Virus record (IMG/VR): IMGVR_UViG_3300036859_000285
Span: 1-57,561 of that record
Reading direction: 5' to 3' (one strand)
Source of the DNA: a virus
DNA: 57,561 nucleotides
Below, one piece after another: positions 33,123 through 40,912 of this stretch. Made by a program: the position numbers and the translations under genes. Positions within the stretch are counted from its first letter, which is position 1; every line of letters begins with the position of its first letter. The notes under the pieces are model-generated. The model did not search any database. It was not told the DNA's origin and saw nothing but the letters and a program-made list of their open reading frames with translations.

Positions 33123-33791
33123 TCAGGTGTCGAGTACTCGTAGCGAGGCGACGTTTCCCGGCGTTCCCGGCGCGACCGGCAGCGGGTCCTTCCATACGAG
33201 GTGCGCGATCGTTGCGGCGACCGCCCTGACGTAGATGGGGACGGCGCCCTGGGGTTCTGGCTGGTCGGCTGGATCGGGTTGCTGGTTGATGGGCCGGTTC
33301 CAGACGTGCTGGTCGAGGCCGGGACGGCCGCGCGTCAGGGTGAGGCAGTAGAAGCGGCCGTCTATGTCGGCGGCGTGGATTGCCCGCTTCTCGACGGCGT
33401 CGTCGCGCTGGTGGAATCGGCGTTCGCGCCGGTCCCGCTGGTATCGGGCCTGTTCCCAGGGGGTGTCGTCCGCAGTTGCCGCGATCACGTCGTGTACTTC
33501 GATTAGGAGGGCGACTGCGTAGAGGCGGGGCTGGTGGCCGTTGACGATGCGCGCCAGTTCTCGTTCGGTCCAGTGGGCGGCCGTCTCCTGGATGAGCACT
33601 CCGAGGTGGTCTGGGTTGAAGGTGTAGGGGATGTCTTTGTTTCCGCACATCCGGATGTGGGTGCCGTCCCAGGAGAACGCCATCAGGCGGTGGGGGGTGT
33701 CCCAGGTGTGGCCGAGGATGAGCCCTTCGAGTGCGTCGCCGAGCTTGCTGGCGGGGGCACCGCGCGGTGGGCCGAACCGGTTGGCCGTCAT
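33123..33791 (-). CDS. Reverse-strand hypothetical protein, 222 aa
   Basis: Begins MTANRFGPPRGAPASKLGDA; contains LILGHTWDTPHRLMAFSWDG, ERELARIVNGHQPRLYAVAL and an Arg/His/Asp-rich part (RDRRERRFHQRDDAVEKRAI). GC3 is high in this frame. GAGG lies about 11 bases before the ATG. It is isolated on the reverse strand with a possible TACAGT -10 near 33815. No family recognised; looks like cargo. Confidence 0.6.
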   Translation of the reverse strand: MTANRFGPPRGAPASKLGDALEGLILGHTWDTPHRLMAFSWDGTHIRMCGNKDIPYTFNPDHLGVLIQETAAHWTERELARIVNGHQPRLYAVALLIEVHDVIAATADDTPWEQARYQRDRRERRFHQRDDAVEKRAIHAADIDGRFYCLTLTRGRPGLDQHVWNRPINQQPDPADQPEPQGAVPIYVRAVAATIAHLVWKDPLPVAPGTPGNVASLRVLDT

Positions 33792-33893
33792 GGGGGGGGT
33801 GGATCCTCGCACTTGATCACTGTAAAGAGTCTCACTCAGGGTATCGCCGCGAACGCGGGGTGGAACGGCGTGTTCGCATCCATAATCGGCTGG

Positions 33894-34193
33894 ATGCAGG
33901 ACGGTCCGGTGGCGGATGGCGTGAAGATCGCAAAAGCGGTGAGGACCTGCACGGCCTGCCCGTCCCAGTGGGACGCATGGACGCCCGACGGCCTTTACCT
34001 GTACCTGCGTTACCGGTTCGGGGTGGGCACGGTGGACCGATACGACTCGCCCGATCCGCAGACGTGGAGCGCTCTCCCCTCTGGCAGGGTGGCCTACTTC
34101 CAGTTCGGGAACGCCCTCGACGGGAGCATCGGCCTGGCGGATTTCATGAGACTCGCCGGACTGGAGTGGGCGGAGGAGCCGCCGCGTGAATGA
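33894..34193 (+). CDS. Conserved small protein (CPSQWDAW motif), 99 aa
   Basis: KIAKAVRTCTACPSQWDAWT, DGLYLYLRYRFGVGTVDRYD, IGLADFMRLAGLEWAEE. I recall this short protein from actinobacterial genomes, without a function. The start is unclear: the frame is open upstream to a TTG at 33813, and the ATG at 33894 has no strong ribosome site. Reads away from the reverse gene at 33123-33791. Confidence 0.6.
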   Translation: MQDGPVADGVKIAKAVRTCTACPSQWDAWTPDGLYLYLRYRFGVGTVDRYDSPDPQTWSALPSGRVAYFQFGNALDGSIGLADFMRLAGLEWAEEPPRE

Positions 34194-34545
34194 GATCGAC
34201 AAGTACGGGCTCGGCCAGGACATCCTGAGGGTGCGAGGCGTGACGCGGGTGATCGAGGTCAGCCTCAATCAGGTCCTGGCCCACGTGTTCACGTTCACCG
34301 TCGACGGCGCCGACTACGCGGTTTCGATTGACGCCGGTGAGCCGTGGAGTTCCATGATGAGCCCGCCTCCCATCTCGCGTGAGGGCACGAGTTCGCCTGA
34401 CGCGCCCTGGGTCCGAGAGCCGGTGTTCGCCGAGCTGTGGCGCCTCCTGCGGACCAACGGCAGCACATTCAAGGGCGGCGCGTCGTTCATCCGCGCCAGC
34501 GCGCCCGGCGGGTCGGCCGAAAGGTCAGGGCTGGGGCCCGCGTAG
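34186..34545 (+). CDS. Hypothetical protein, 119 aa
   Basis: GTG overlapping the previous stop by 8 bases. MNEIDKYGLGQDILRVRGVT, HVFTFTVDGADYAVSIDAGE, then a Pro/Ser-rich and basic tail. The 3' end overlaps the reverse GntR remnant by 21 bases, which suggests the tail is partly read-through into foreign sequence. Confidence 0.5.
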   Translation: MNEIDKYGLGQDILRVRGVTRVIEVSLNQVLAHVFTFTVDGADYAVSIDAGEPWSSMMSPPPISREGTSSPDAPWVREPVFAELWRLLRTNGSTFKGGASFIRASAPGGSAERSGLGPA

Positions 34546-34764
34546 CGGGAGATCGTCGTACACGAAGCGGGTGCGCGCGGGGTCGGCGACGATCGTCGTG
34601 TATTCGATGGGTCGGCCGTGCTGGTCGCGGGTGAGCCGGGCGACGGTGAGGACGTCGCGGCCGGGCAGGCGGAGCTCGGCGGCTTCGGCGCGGGTGGCTG
34701 GCCGTACGGCGAGTTCTTCGGTGGCGGTGGCGGGTTGGATGCCGATGCTGTTGAGTACGCCATA
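34525..34764 (-). pseudogene. C-terminal fragment of a GntR-family regulator (UTRA domain)
   Basis: Reverse strand reads TEELAVRPATRAEAAELRLP, GRDVLTVARLTRDQHGRPIE, YTTIVADPARTRFVYDDLPL, the usual end of a HutC/UTRA effector domain. No start codon or N-terminal winged helix lies upstream in frame; instead a + strand coding stretch begins at about 34777. Conjugative actinomycete plasmids use GntR regulators (KorSA/TraR type), so this may be the relic of a transfer repressor. Confidence 0.6.
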
Positions 34765-34776
34765 CTGGTCATGGTG

Positions 34777-35083
34777 GTTTCGGGTCGGCGGAACAATGTC
34801 GAGCTGACGCCGTGGAACTGCGCGTGTGTCTCGGAGAAGATGCGCTGCATTCGGGCGGACGTCAACGACCTGCCCTGGAACGCCTTCCAGCTCGCCCGCG
34901 TCGTCGAGCGAGACGAGATGGGCGTCCAGCAGGATCGGGGCGAGGTTGCGGGCGCCCCCGTTCGCCGGCCCTACGCCTGCGGTCATCCCCGAGGACGACG
35001 GGCCGCCGGTCATCGCGTCCCACATCGCTCTTGTTAGCCGCGCCCACGCCGAGGACCCTTCCAATATCGAGCTGAGAGCGTGA
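34777..35083 (+). pseudogene. Hypothetical gene frameshifted at a C5 run
   Basis: The frame from about 34777 (MVVSGRRNNVELTPWNCACV, RCIRADVNDLPWNAFQLARV) has high GC3 up to 34954. After GGCGCCCCCG (C run 34955-34959) GC3 moves to the next frame, reading FAGPTPAVIPEDDGPPVIAS to a stop at 35083. One C too many explains it: either a decayed gene or a sequencing slip. Product about 100 residues, unknown. Confidence 0.45.
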
Positions 35084-35101
35084 GGTTGTTCGGCCCCCGT
35101 C

Positions 35102-35584
35102 ATGACTGACTACCAAGCTCCCTCGCCACTGGCGGCTGACCGGCCTGGATTTCTCGACGCCATCGGTCGCCTGGTAGCCGCCGGGATCATCCCGCTTAGG
35201 AAGCCCTGCGGCGTCTGCATGGTCTGCGCGGGCCGCGTTCAGGGGAATGTCGAGTGCGACGGGGCCGCCGTGCTTGACGCCGTCGACTGGCCGGTAGAGC
35301 TGGCCACAGCCATCGGCCGCGCCGAACGGGCTGAGGCTGCGATCGCCCGCGCAGACGAGGCCGCCATCCGGGCCGACGAGCGCGACCGAGTCATCGGAGA
35401 GATCAACGAGTGCTTGCACCTGAGTGAGGGCGAGTCCGCTGCCATTGGTCTGCTCAGGTGGATCTTGACCCAGAACCAACGGGAACAGGCCCGCCCCAGA
35501 CGCGCAAAGGCGCCCGAGGCGCCTGGGGCGTTCGCGAGCGCCTTCCGTACAGTCTCGCCCGCCCTCGAGGACGACGGCGAATGA
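35102..35584 (+). CDS. Hypothetical coiled-coil protein, 160 aa
   Basis: MTDYQAPSPLAADRPGFLDA, CGVCMVCAGRVQGNVECDGA (four Cys, possible zinc site), then an Ala/Arg/Glu helix (AIGRAERAEAAIARADEAAI). Ends before an ATGA overlap with the next gene. No known family. Confidence 0.6.
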   Translation: MTDYQAPSPLAADRPGFLDAIGRLVAAGIIPLRKPCGVCMVCAGRVQGNVECDGAAVLDAVDWPVELATAIGRAERAEAAIARADEAAIRADERDRVIGEINECLHLSEGESAAIGLLRWILTQNQREQARPRRAKAPEAPGAFASAFRTVSPALEDDGE

Positions 35585-35997
35585 CCGAGGCCTCGGTCAA
35601 AAGGACGGCGCGCAAAGGCACGCCGCTGACGCTGTTGGATGTGGCCGGCCTGCTCGGCGACGCGGCGCGAGCAGGCATACCCGCACAGGCGACATTGCAT
35701 GGTGCCGCATACGGGTTGAAGGCACACCTTCGATGGATTGAGGCCCGCGCCGAGGACGACCACGGCGCCCCCTTGCACCGTATAGAAACCGCCGTCTCGG
35801 ACGCGATTAAGTCCGCGCCTCTCGGCGGCGAGGGCAGCGTCTATCTATTCCTGGCCCAGCTGAAACGCAACGCCTACGCGGTTGTACCGCTCGGCATATT
35901 CAAATATCTGAAACATCTGGACGACGCATGCGCGACCGGGGATTGCGTATGCGGGTTTGAGCAGATACACCGGCTCGGCCGATATCCGACCTCGTAA
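35581..35997 (+). CDS. Hypothetical protein, 138 aa
   Basis: MTEASVKRTARKGTPLTLLD, GLKAHLRWIEARAEDDHGAP, KRNAYAVVPLGIFKYLKHLD, then a Cys pair CATGDCVCG. Codon choice in the last third is slightly more AT-rich than neighbours. Unknown. Confidence 0.6.
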   Translation: MTEASVKRTARKGTPLTLLDVAGLLGDAARAGIPAQATLHGAAYGLKAHLRWIEARAEDDHGAPLHRIETAVSDAIKSAPLGGEGSVYLFLAQLKRNAYAVVPLGIFKYLKHLDDACATGDCVCGFEQIHRLGRYPTS

Positions 35998-36028
35998 CAC
36001 CAACTCCTATTGAATCGGGGGATTCATC

Positions 36029-36286
36029 ATGGAATGCGGAAAGATTATTGTTGACGATCTGGACCAGTTCGGGACGCAGATCGAGTTCTTGGGGCCTGAT
36101 GGCCGGCTCGTCACACGTATCCAGGTGTCGCGCAAGGTCGCCGTACGGTTCGAGCTCACCGACCGCGTCGAGCCGCTGCCGGACGTCAACCCTCTCGCCG
36201 CCGGCGGGGCGCTGCCGATCGCCAACCGGGCTGCCGAGGTCGTCGCCGGCGTAGGTAGCGCCGCTGGAAACGGAACGCGCGAGTGA
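36029..36286 (+). CDS. Hypothetical protein, 85 aa
   Basis: MECGKIIVDDLDQFGTQIEF, LVTRIQVSRKVAVRFELTDR; beta-rich first half and Ala/Gly-rich second half. GGGGG lies 8 bases before the ATG. GTGA overlap with the next gene. Unknown. Confidence 0.6.
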   Translation: MECGKIIVDDLDQFGTQIEFLGPDGRLVTRIQVSRKVAVRFELTDRVEPLPDVNPLAAGGALPIANRAAEVVAGVGSAAGNGTRE

Positions 36287-36588
36287 CCAAGCGTCGCCAT
36301 GATCCAGGCCTCTGGCCGATGCCGACCGTCACGCCGCCCGTCCTCTGGATCCCGGACGTGCCGAGCGTGCAGGTCGATATCGAGCCGTGGCTCGCCTGGG
36401 CCGAGACCGGCCTACGCCCAAGCCATGCGACGGCGTCGCGCCTGCTCGGCGACCTCATCCGGGCAGTTCATGCGCGGCTTGAGCCGTACTGGCTGCGGCC
36501 GCTGTGCCTGTTCTGCTCGCCGCTCGCGCTCAGCCAGCTCGAGCAGCAGTTCGCCGCGGGCCGCCATCGCAGGACGGCGGCCGCATGA
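36283..36588 (+). CDS. Hypothetical protein, 101 aa
   Basis: GTG start. RHDPGLWPMPTVTPPVLWIP, VQVDIEPWLAWAETGLRPSH, then a helical part and CLFCSPLALSQLEQQF with a Cys pair. Ends in a basic tail. Unknown. Confidence 0.55.
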   Translation: MTKRRHDPGLWPMPTVTPPVLWIPDVPSVQVDIEPWLAWAETGLRPSHATASRLLGDLIRAVHARLEPYWLRPLCLFCSPLALSQLEQQFAAGRHRRTAAA

Positions 36589-36944
36589 GCCGATTCGACG
36601 ATCGGGCGCCGCGTCAGGTCATCGCCGAGTTCGACCGCTTCATACGCACGGGGCCCAGGCCGACCAGCAACGGCACCGGCGGCATAGACGACCTCACGGA
36701 CGCGCTGCAGGCCGAGCAGGTCCGCAGAGTCGCCGGCGACCTCGGCGAGCTCACCTGGGCCGATCTGCTCAGGGAGGAGATGTGCGCTGTCCTGTCGATC
36801 CCTGCCAACCGCGAGGAGGACCTGCACCAGCGGTTGTGTCAGGCGATGGGGATGATGCTCGCGTGGATTTATACGCTGAATCAGCAAGCGAGGTATGCGC
36901 GACCTATCCCTCGTCGCCGGCGAGGGTTTCTCGGCCGTAGATAA
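36585..36944 (+). CDS. Hypothetical helical protein, 119 aa
   Basis: ATGA overlap. MSRFDDRAPRQVIAEFDRFI, LTWADLLREEMCAVLSIPAN, REEDLHQRLCQAMGMMLAWI, basic end RRRRGFLGRR. Last gene before the terminator at 36977. Unknown. Confidence 0.6.
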   Translation: MSRFDDRAPRQVIAEFDRFIRTGPRPTSNGTGGIDDLTDALQAEQVRRVAGDLGELTWADLLREEMCAVLSIPANREEDLHQRLCQAMGMMLAWIYTLNQQARYARPIPRRRRGFLGRR

Positions 36945-36976
36945 CCGATCAACGTCTGCTCGACGATCACGCAACG

Positions 36977-37019
36977 AAACACCCTCGCACGGAACCCGCC
37001 TTCCCGTGCGAGGGTGTTT
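36977..37019. terminator. Strong terminator before the transfer module
   Basis: AAACACCCTCGCACGG and its exact inverse CCGTGCGAGGGTGTTT (16 bp) around an 11-base loop; the stem ends in TTTT. Insulates the accessory region from the next operon; also works on the reverse strand. Confidence 0.9.
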
Positions 37020-37060
37020 TGTTCTCCCGCCATATATCGGCGTGGTCACATTTGTGTTAC

Positions 37061-37132
37061 TGACACATTCGGTGTCACCTCTGGTCCTCAACCCTGGTGC
37101 ATACTGTCCGCGTAGCGCGTAGTGCACTACGC
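37061..37132 (+). promoter_or_regulatory. Operator region of the transfer operon
   Basis: TGACAC-ATTCG-GTGTCA at 37061-37077 and the perfect palindrome GCGTAGTGCACTACGC at 37117-37132. Between them is ATACTGT, a possible -10 (37101-37107). The first dyad has the same half-sites and 5-base gap as the one at 45830-45846. No strong -35 was found, which suits an activated or tightly controlled promoter. Confidence 0.5.
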
Positions 37133-37205
37133 AAACTTAGGGGGAGACGCTCAGGTACGACCTGGGACGCCTTGCCCCCGGACAGCAGAGAGAGGGCACG
37201 TCCGA

Positions 37206-37388
37206 ATGATCCTTCTCGCCATCCTCACGGGCGCGATCGTCGCGCTCATGTGGGCACGGCAAACCAAGTGGTACGAGATCCTCCTCCTCGGCGGTTGGGG
37301 GCTCATGGCCGCCGGCACCCCGATTGGCGCGCCGATTGCAGGGGCCCTCAAGACCGCGAACGGCGCGATCGGCGGTTGGTTCCATTGA
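37206..37388 (+). CDS. Small membrane protein, 60 aa (Spd-like)
   Basis: ATG with GAGAGGG upstream. MILLAILTGAIVALMWARQT, KWYEILLLGGWGLMAAGTPI, one or two membrane helices around WARQTKWYEI. I recall very similar small proteins ahead of tra genes in Streptomyces plasmids and integrative elements, where such membrane proteins help intramycelial plasmid spread. First gene of the transfer operon. Confidence 0.7.
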   Translation: MILLAILTGAIVALMWARQTKWYEILLLGGWGLMAAGTPIGAPIAGALKTANGAIGGWFH

Positions 37389-37573
37389 TCCGCCAAATCC
37401 CACGATGGATCTGGGACAACCGGCCGACAGTCAAGGATCTGCTCGTCGTCGGCGCCATCGTCACGGTGATGCACTTCGTGCTCGGCATGCCGGTCATCCC
37501 GGTCATCGTCGCGTGGGTCGTCGTGGTGCTCGGCCTGGCGACCTTCGTGGGCTGGCGCGCCCGGGAGCGGTGA
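37385..37573 (+). CDS. Small two-helix membrane protein, 62 aa (Spd-like)
   Basis: TTG start overlapping the previous TGA. RQIPRWIWDNRPTVKDLLVV, VGAIVTVMHFVLGM, then VIPVIVAWVVVVLGLATFVG: two membrane helices with a basic end. Typical of the small membrane genes between regulator and tra in actinomycete conjugative elements. Confidence 0.65.
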   Translation: MIRQIPRWIWDNRPTVKDLLVVGAIVTVMHFVLGMPVIPVIVAWVVVVLGLATFVGWRARER

Positions 37574-37579
37574 TGACCG

Positions 37580-38497
37580 ATGTTCGTCATCGACCTCCTG
37601 TTCACTGGCGCCATCGTCATGGGGATCGTCGGCCTCGCCCGCTGGGCCAACAGCAAGCCCGCCACGGGCGGCAAGCCAGCCAGTCGCAGGCCGCCGAGCC
37701 GCACTCAAGCCCGCACCTCGGCCCGCAAGTCTCTGTTCGTCACGGCCTGGAATGCCAGCGGCGCCCAGAAGCTGGAGACGACGCGCCTATCCGAGGCGGT
37801 CGCCGAACTGACCGGCCGCACCGCCGGCGGTCTGGGCCGCGCTTCCAAGAGGAAGGCCAAGTCAGCCAGGGATCGAGCCGAGGAACGCTGGACGGCCCGA
37901 GAGCCCGCCCGCCCGATGTTCTGGCGGCTCCGCAAGCCCGAGGCCGACCCCGCCGAGCAGGCCGATGAGGTCAAGCCCGCAGACGCAGGCAAGCCGGCCG
38001 CCGAGCAGGCGGATGCACCACCGCCGGCGAAACCGCCCGCGGGCAAGGCCGCAGACGCACCGCACGACAGCAAGCCGACCGATCAAGGAGATACTCCCGT
38101 GGCTACTCCGTTCCGTCCCGCCCCCGCCCCCCTGGCGGCAGCCGGGACCGTGCTCAACGTCAGCGGCGCCTGGCCCGCGGTCATCGCCAACATCGCCGAT
38201 CTGGTCCCCGAGAGCGATCACCACCTGCTCACTACCTGCAAAGAGGAGATCTCGGGCGTTCTCGGGTACGCGTCGGCCTGGGCCGTCCTGCACGAGACCT
38301 GCATCAACGCCATCGGCCTTGACCCCGCATCGGTCCAGGGCGTCGCCGAGTTCGCCGAGCACCTCGGCGAATGCTCGGCCCGCCTCGCCGAGGCGCACCA
38401 GCAATTCATGACCGTGTACGCCGAGATCATGCAGGCCGTCGCGAACGGCGTCGTCCTGCCGTACAACGGCCGGTTCATGACTGGGGAGGCGAGCTAA
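37580..38497 (+). CDS. Membrane-anchored hypothetical of the transfer module, 305 aa
   Basis: N-terminal membrane helix (FVIDLLFTGAIVMGIVGLAR), then a basic part (SRRPPSRTQARTSARKS), an Ala/Pro/Lys/Asp linker (about 120-175), and a helical C-domain (GAWPAVIANIADLVPESDHH ... GLDPASVQGVAEFAEHLGEC ... YAEIMQAVANGVVLPYNGRF). The ending VLPYNGRFM resembles VLPFDGRWIS of the gene at 40913, so the two C-domains may be related. Unknown role, perhaps a transfer-complex scaffold. Confidence 0.65.
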   Translation: MFVIDLLFTGAIVMGIVGLARWANSKPATGGKPASRRPPSRTQARTSARKSLFVTAWNASGAQKLETTRLSEAVAELTGRTAGGLGRASKRKAKSARDRAEERWTAREPARPMFWRLRKPEADPAEQADEVKPADAGKPAAEQADAPPPAKPPAGKAADAPHDSKPTDQGDTPVATPFRPAPAPLAAAGTVLNVSGAWPAVIANIADLVPESDHHLLTTCKEEISGVLGYASAWAVLHETCINAIGLDPASVQGVAEFAEHLGECSARLAEAHQQFMTVYAEIMQAVANGVVLPYNGRFMTGEAS

Positions 38498-38760
38498 TGC
38501 TCGCGATGATCAAAGCCGTCCTGATCTTCCTCACCGATTGCATGATCGATCTGCTCTGGGCCGCCACCCTCTATTTCACCCTCACCCACTACGGCGCGCC
38601 GTCCTGGGCCGCCGGCCTGATCGCAGGCATGTGCCTCGTCATGTTCGGTGGCGCCGCCGTCGACCTCATCCAGGAACCGCTAGCCAAATACGTCCACCGC
38701 ATCGGACGCGCAGACGAGGACGACGACCAGCTGTGCGACTGCCAGGGCGAGAAGGGATAG
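38497..38760 (+). CDS. Small membrane protein, 87 aa
   Basis: ATG overlapping the previous TAA. Two membrane helices (MIKAVLIFLTDCMIDLLWAA and SWAAGLIAGMCLVMFGGAAV), then an acidic cytoplasmic tail with CDCQ. Directly upstream of the translocase gene. Spd-like by position. Confidence 0.65.
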   Translation: MLAMIKAVLIFLTDCMIDLLWAATLYFTLTHYGAPSWAAGLIAGMCLVMFGGAAVDLIQEPLAKYVHRIGRADEDDDQLCDCQGEKG

Positions 38761-38763
38761 ACG

Positions 38764-40788
38764 GTGCCACCGAGGGCCCCGAAGCCGCCGTTGCGGGTTG
38801 CTGTCGGCCAGCGTCTGGCCGGCCGCCCGCAAATCCATCTTGGCCAGCATGTCGGCCAGCATCAGAAGGCTCCTTCCCCTGGCCTTCTGTCGCGTGCCGC
38901 CGGCTGGATCCAGGCGGCACCGACCGAGCGCGCCCCGCTGCCTATTGGCGTGGGCGTGTTCGGCGTCGGCGAGATCCTCCACGTGACGCACACGCCCGCG
39001 TGGATGATCGGCATGGGCGTCCTCGGCGGCACCGTCGCAGCGTGGGGCGCGGTCCTCAACCGGACCAAGGACGGTCCGGCCGCGTTCAAGGCCGGCGCCG
39101 CGGTGATCGCCGCCGGCGCCTGGCTGTCCACTGCGGCGCTCGTCGGCGTCGACGCCTGGATGACCGCGGTCTACTGGGGCCTGTTCGGCGTTGCGTACGG
39201 CATCTATCGAGCCGACGACCTCACCCGCCAACAGGTGTACTGGCGCAAACAGAAAGCGTCCTGGCACCAGCTCGCCCGCCAGTTCGGAATCCCCGGATCA
39301 ACCCTGCTCAAGATCGAAGACACCCGCCTCGGGCAGAAACTCGTCATCGACGTCAAGGGCGCCGGCCGACGCGCCTCGCACATTGTCGCCTCGGACCTAG
39401 CCGAGCGGATCGCCGAACACCACATGATCCCCAAGGTGCGCGTGCAGGTGCGTGAGGCGAACATCGCCGGCCGCATCATCGTGTCGATCCGGATGAAAAG
39501 CCCGTGGGACGTGCCGATCAAGCACCCCACCCTTGACCCGACGTCCGAGATCGTGCTGCCCGAGATCGCCGACATCCGCGAGCCGCAGATCGTCGGCATC
39601 GACCCCGAGAACGGCCGGCCCCTCGAGATCACGTTCTGGGATGAGGACGGCGCCCGCAACATCCTGCTCGTCGCCGTCAAAGGCGGGGGCAAGTCGGTCC
39701 TGGTGTCCGACGTGCTCGAGCGGCTCACCGCGGCCGACAACGTGTGCATCTTCGGCATCGACCTGTCCAAGGCCAAAGAGATGCGGCGCTGGCGCAAGGC
39801 CCTCTACCTATCCGCCTGCGGCCCCGGGGAACGCGTCAAGGCGCTGCGCATGCTGGAGATCGCGCACGCAATCATCGACTGGCGGGCCGCACAGCCGACC
39901 GACGACGCCGTGCACGTGCCGACCAAACGCAAGCCGTACGTCGCCGTCATCGTCGACGAGATGTCCGCGGCGCTCGGCGTCAACGACCCGATCGGCCTGG
40001 CGATCCGCGAGCACATGGCCTACATCACGTCCAAGGGCCGAAGTGAAGCGGTCGGCGCGTTCCTCGTCGGGCAGCGTGGCACCGTCTCGCACCTGGGTAC
40101 GGCCGACATCCGCTCCATGGTCGACACGGTCATCCTGCAAAAGCTCAACCGCAAGGGCGAGGCCGCGCATGCCGCCGGCGAGCTCGGCCTCGAGCTTCCC
40201 GACATGTCGCGGTACGGCGAGGGCAAGCCTGGCGTCACCTGCATCGCGCAGATCGACGGCTCGTATGAGCTTGGGCGGACCTTCGCTCTGGTCGACCTGC
40301 GCGACATCGACCGGATCGCGGCCGAGCGCACCCCCTGCCCGCTCGAGCCCGAGCTTGTGGAGTTCCTCGGCCCGAAGCTCGCCAAACTGCACGACCCGAT
40401 CGAGCCCGGGCAGCTCGCCGAGACCGCACCCGAGGCGGCCGAGCAGGCGGCCCAGGGCGCGAGCATCCGCGAGAGCGTCCGCCGCTACCTGTTCGCCGTC
40501 CCCGACATGGCCAACCCGTCGCCTGAGATGGCCGCCAAGTTCGCCGAGGCCGCGGCGATCCGCCGAGCCCAAGCGGCCGAGCAGACCGTGCTGTCCGACG
40601 ACGTCCGCGCCCGCGTCATCGAACTGCTCAAGGAAGGGACCACGGTCCGCGCCGTGACCAAGCATCTGGACATCGGGCAGACGTCGACCTGGCGCGTCAT
40701 GGACCGGCTACGGCAGGAAGGTGTCGCGGTCTGCACGAGCCGCGGCCGTAACGCCCGCTGGCACCTCGCAGAGAGTGACTCAGCGTGA
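38764..40788 (+). CDS. FtsK/SpoIIIE-type DNA translocase, TraB-like conjugation protein
   Basis: 674 residues from a GTG. Membrane helices lie around residues 60-145 (PIGVGVFGVGEIL; AVIAAGAWLSTAALVGVDAW). The motor domain has Walker A VKGGGKSVL (K310) and Walker B AVIVDEMSA (D398), then ITSKGRSEAVGAFLVGQRGT. A C-terminal winged helix follows (RARVIELLKEGTTVRAVTKH, LDIGQTSTWRVMDRLRQEGV). In Streptomyces, TraB of this layout moves double-stranded plasmid DNA between hyphae as a hexamer, reading 8-bp clt repeats with its winged helix. A phage role in chromosome or phage DNA partition is the alternative. Confidence 0.85.
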   Translation: MPPRAPKPPLRVAVGQRLAGRPQIHLGQHVGQHQKAPSPGLLSRAAGWIQAAPTERAPLPIGVGVFGVGEILHVTHTPAWMIGMGVLGGTVAAWGAVLNRTKDGPAAFKAGAAVIAAGAWLSTAALVGVDAWMTAVYWGLFGVAYGIYRADDLTRQQVYWRKQKASWHQLARQFGIPGSTLLKIEDTRLGQKLVIDVKGAGRRASHIVASDLAERIAEHHMIPKVRVQVREANIAGRIIVSIRMKSPWDVPIKHPTLDPTSEIVLPEIADIREPQIVGIDPENGRPLEITFWDEDGARNILLVAVKGGGKSVLVSDVLERLTAADNVCIFGIDLSKAKEMRRWRKALYLSACGPGERVKALRMLEIAHAIIDWRAAQPTDDAVHVPTKRKPYVAVIVDEMSAALGVNDPIGLAIREHMAYITSKGRSEAVGAFLVGQRGTVSHLGTADIRSMVDTVILQKLNRKGEAAHAAGELGLELPDMSRYGEGKPGVTCIAQIDGSYELGRTFALVDLRDIDRIAAERTPCPLEPELVEFLGPKLAKLHDPIEPGQLAETAPEAAEQAAQGASIRESVRRYLFAVPDMANPSPEMAAKFAEAAAIRRAQAAEQTVLSDDVRARVIELLKEGTTVRAVTKHLDIGQTSTWRVMDRLRQEGVAVCTSRGRNARWHLAESDSA

Positions 40789-40795
40789 TGAAGAA

Positions 40796-40866
40796 ATGTT
40801 CCCCCCGAATGTTCCAGGCCAATGTTCCAGGCCCGTATAGGAGACCTGGCGAACGTTTGGAACATT
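40796..40866 (+). repeat. ATGTTCC repeat cluster, candidate clt / TraB recognition site
   Basis: ATGTTCC at 40796; AATGTTCCAGGCC twice in exact tandem at 40808 and 40821; the inverse TGGAACATT at 40858. All lie within 80 bases after the translocase stop (40788) in the gap before 40913. Known Streptomyces clt loci are short-repeat clusters near the 3' end of tra. An operator for the next gene is the alternative. Confidence 0.6.
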
Positions 40867-40912
40867 CACCGGCTCCAGCTACGGACAGTGACGAATCGGG
40901 AGGCTGGCGATC

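Noticed and set aside
34618-34776. 5' extension of the + strand frame over the UTRA region
   Set aside because: Gly/Val/Ala-rich low-information translation; the reverse strand there clearly encodes the GntR effector domain.
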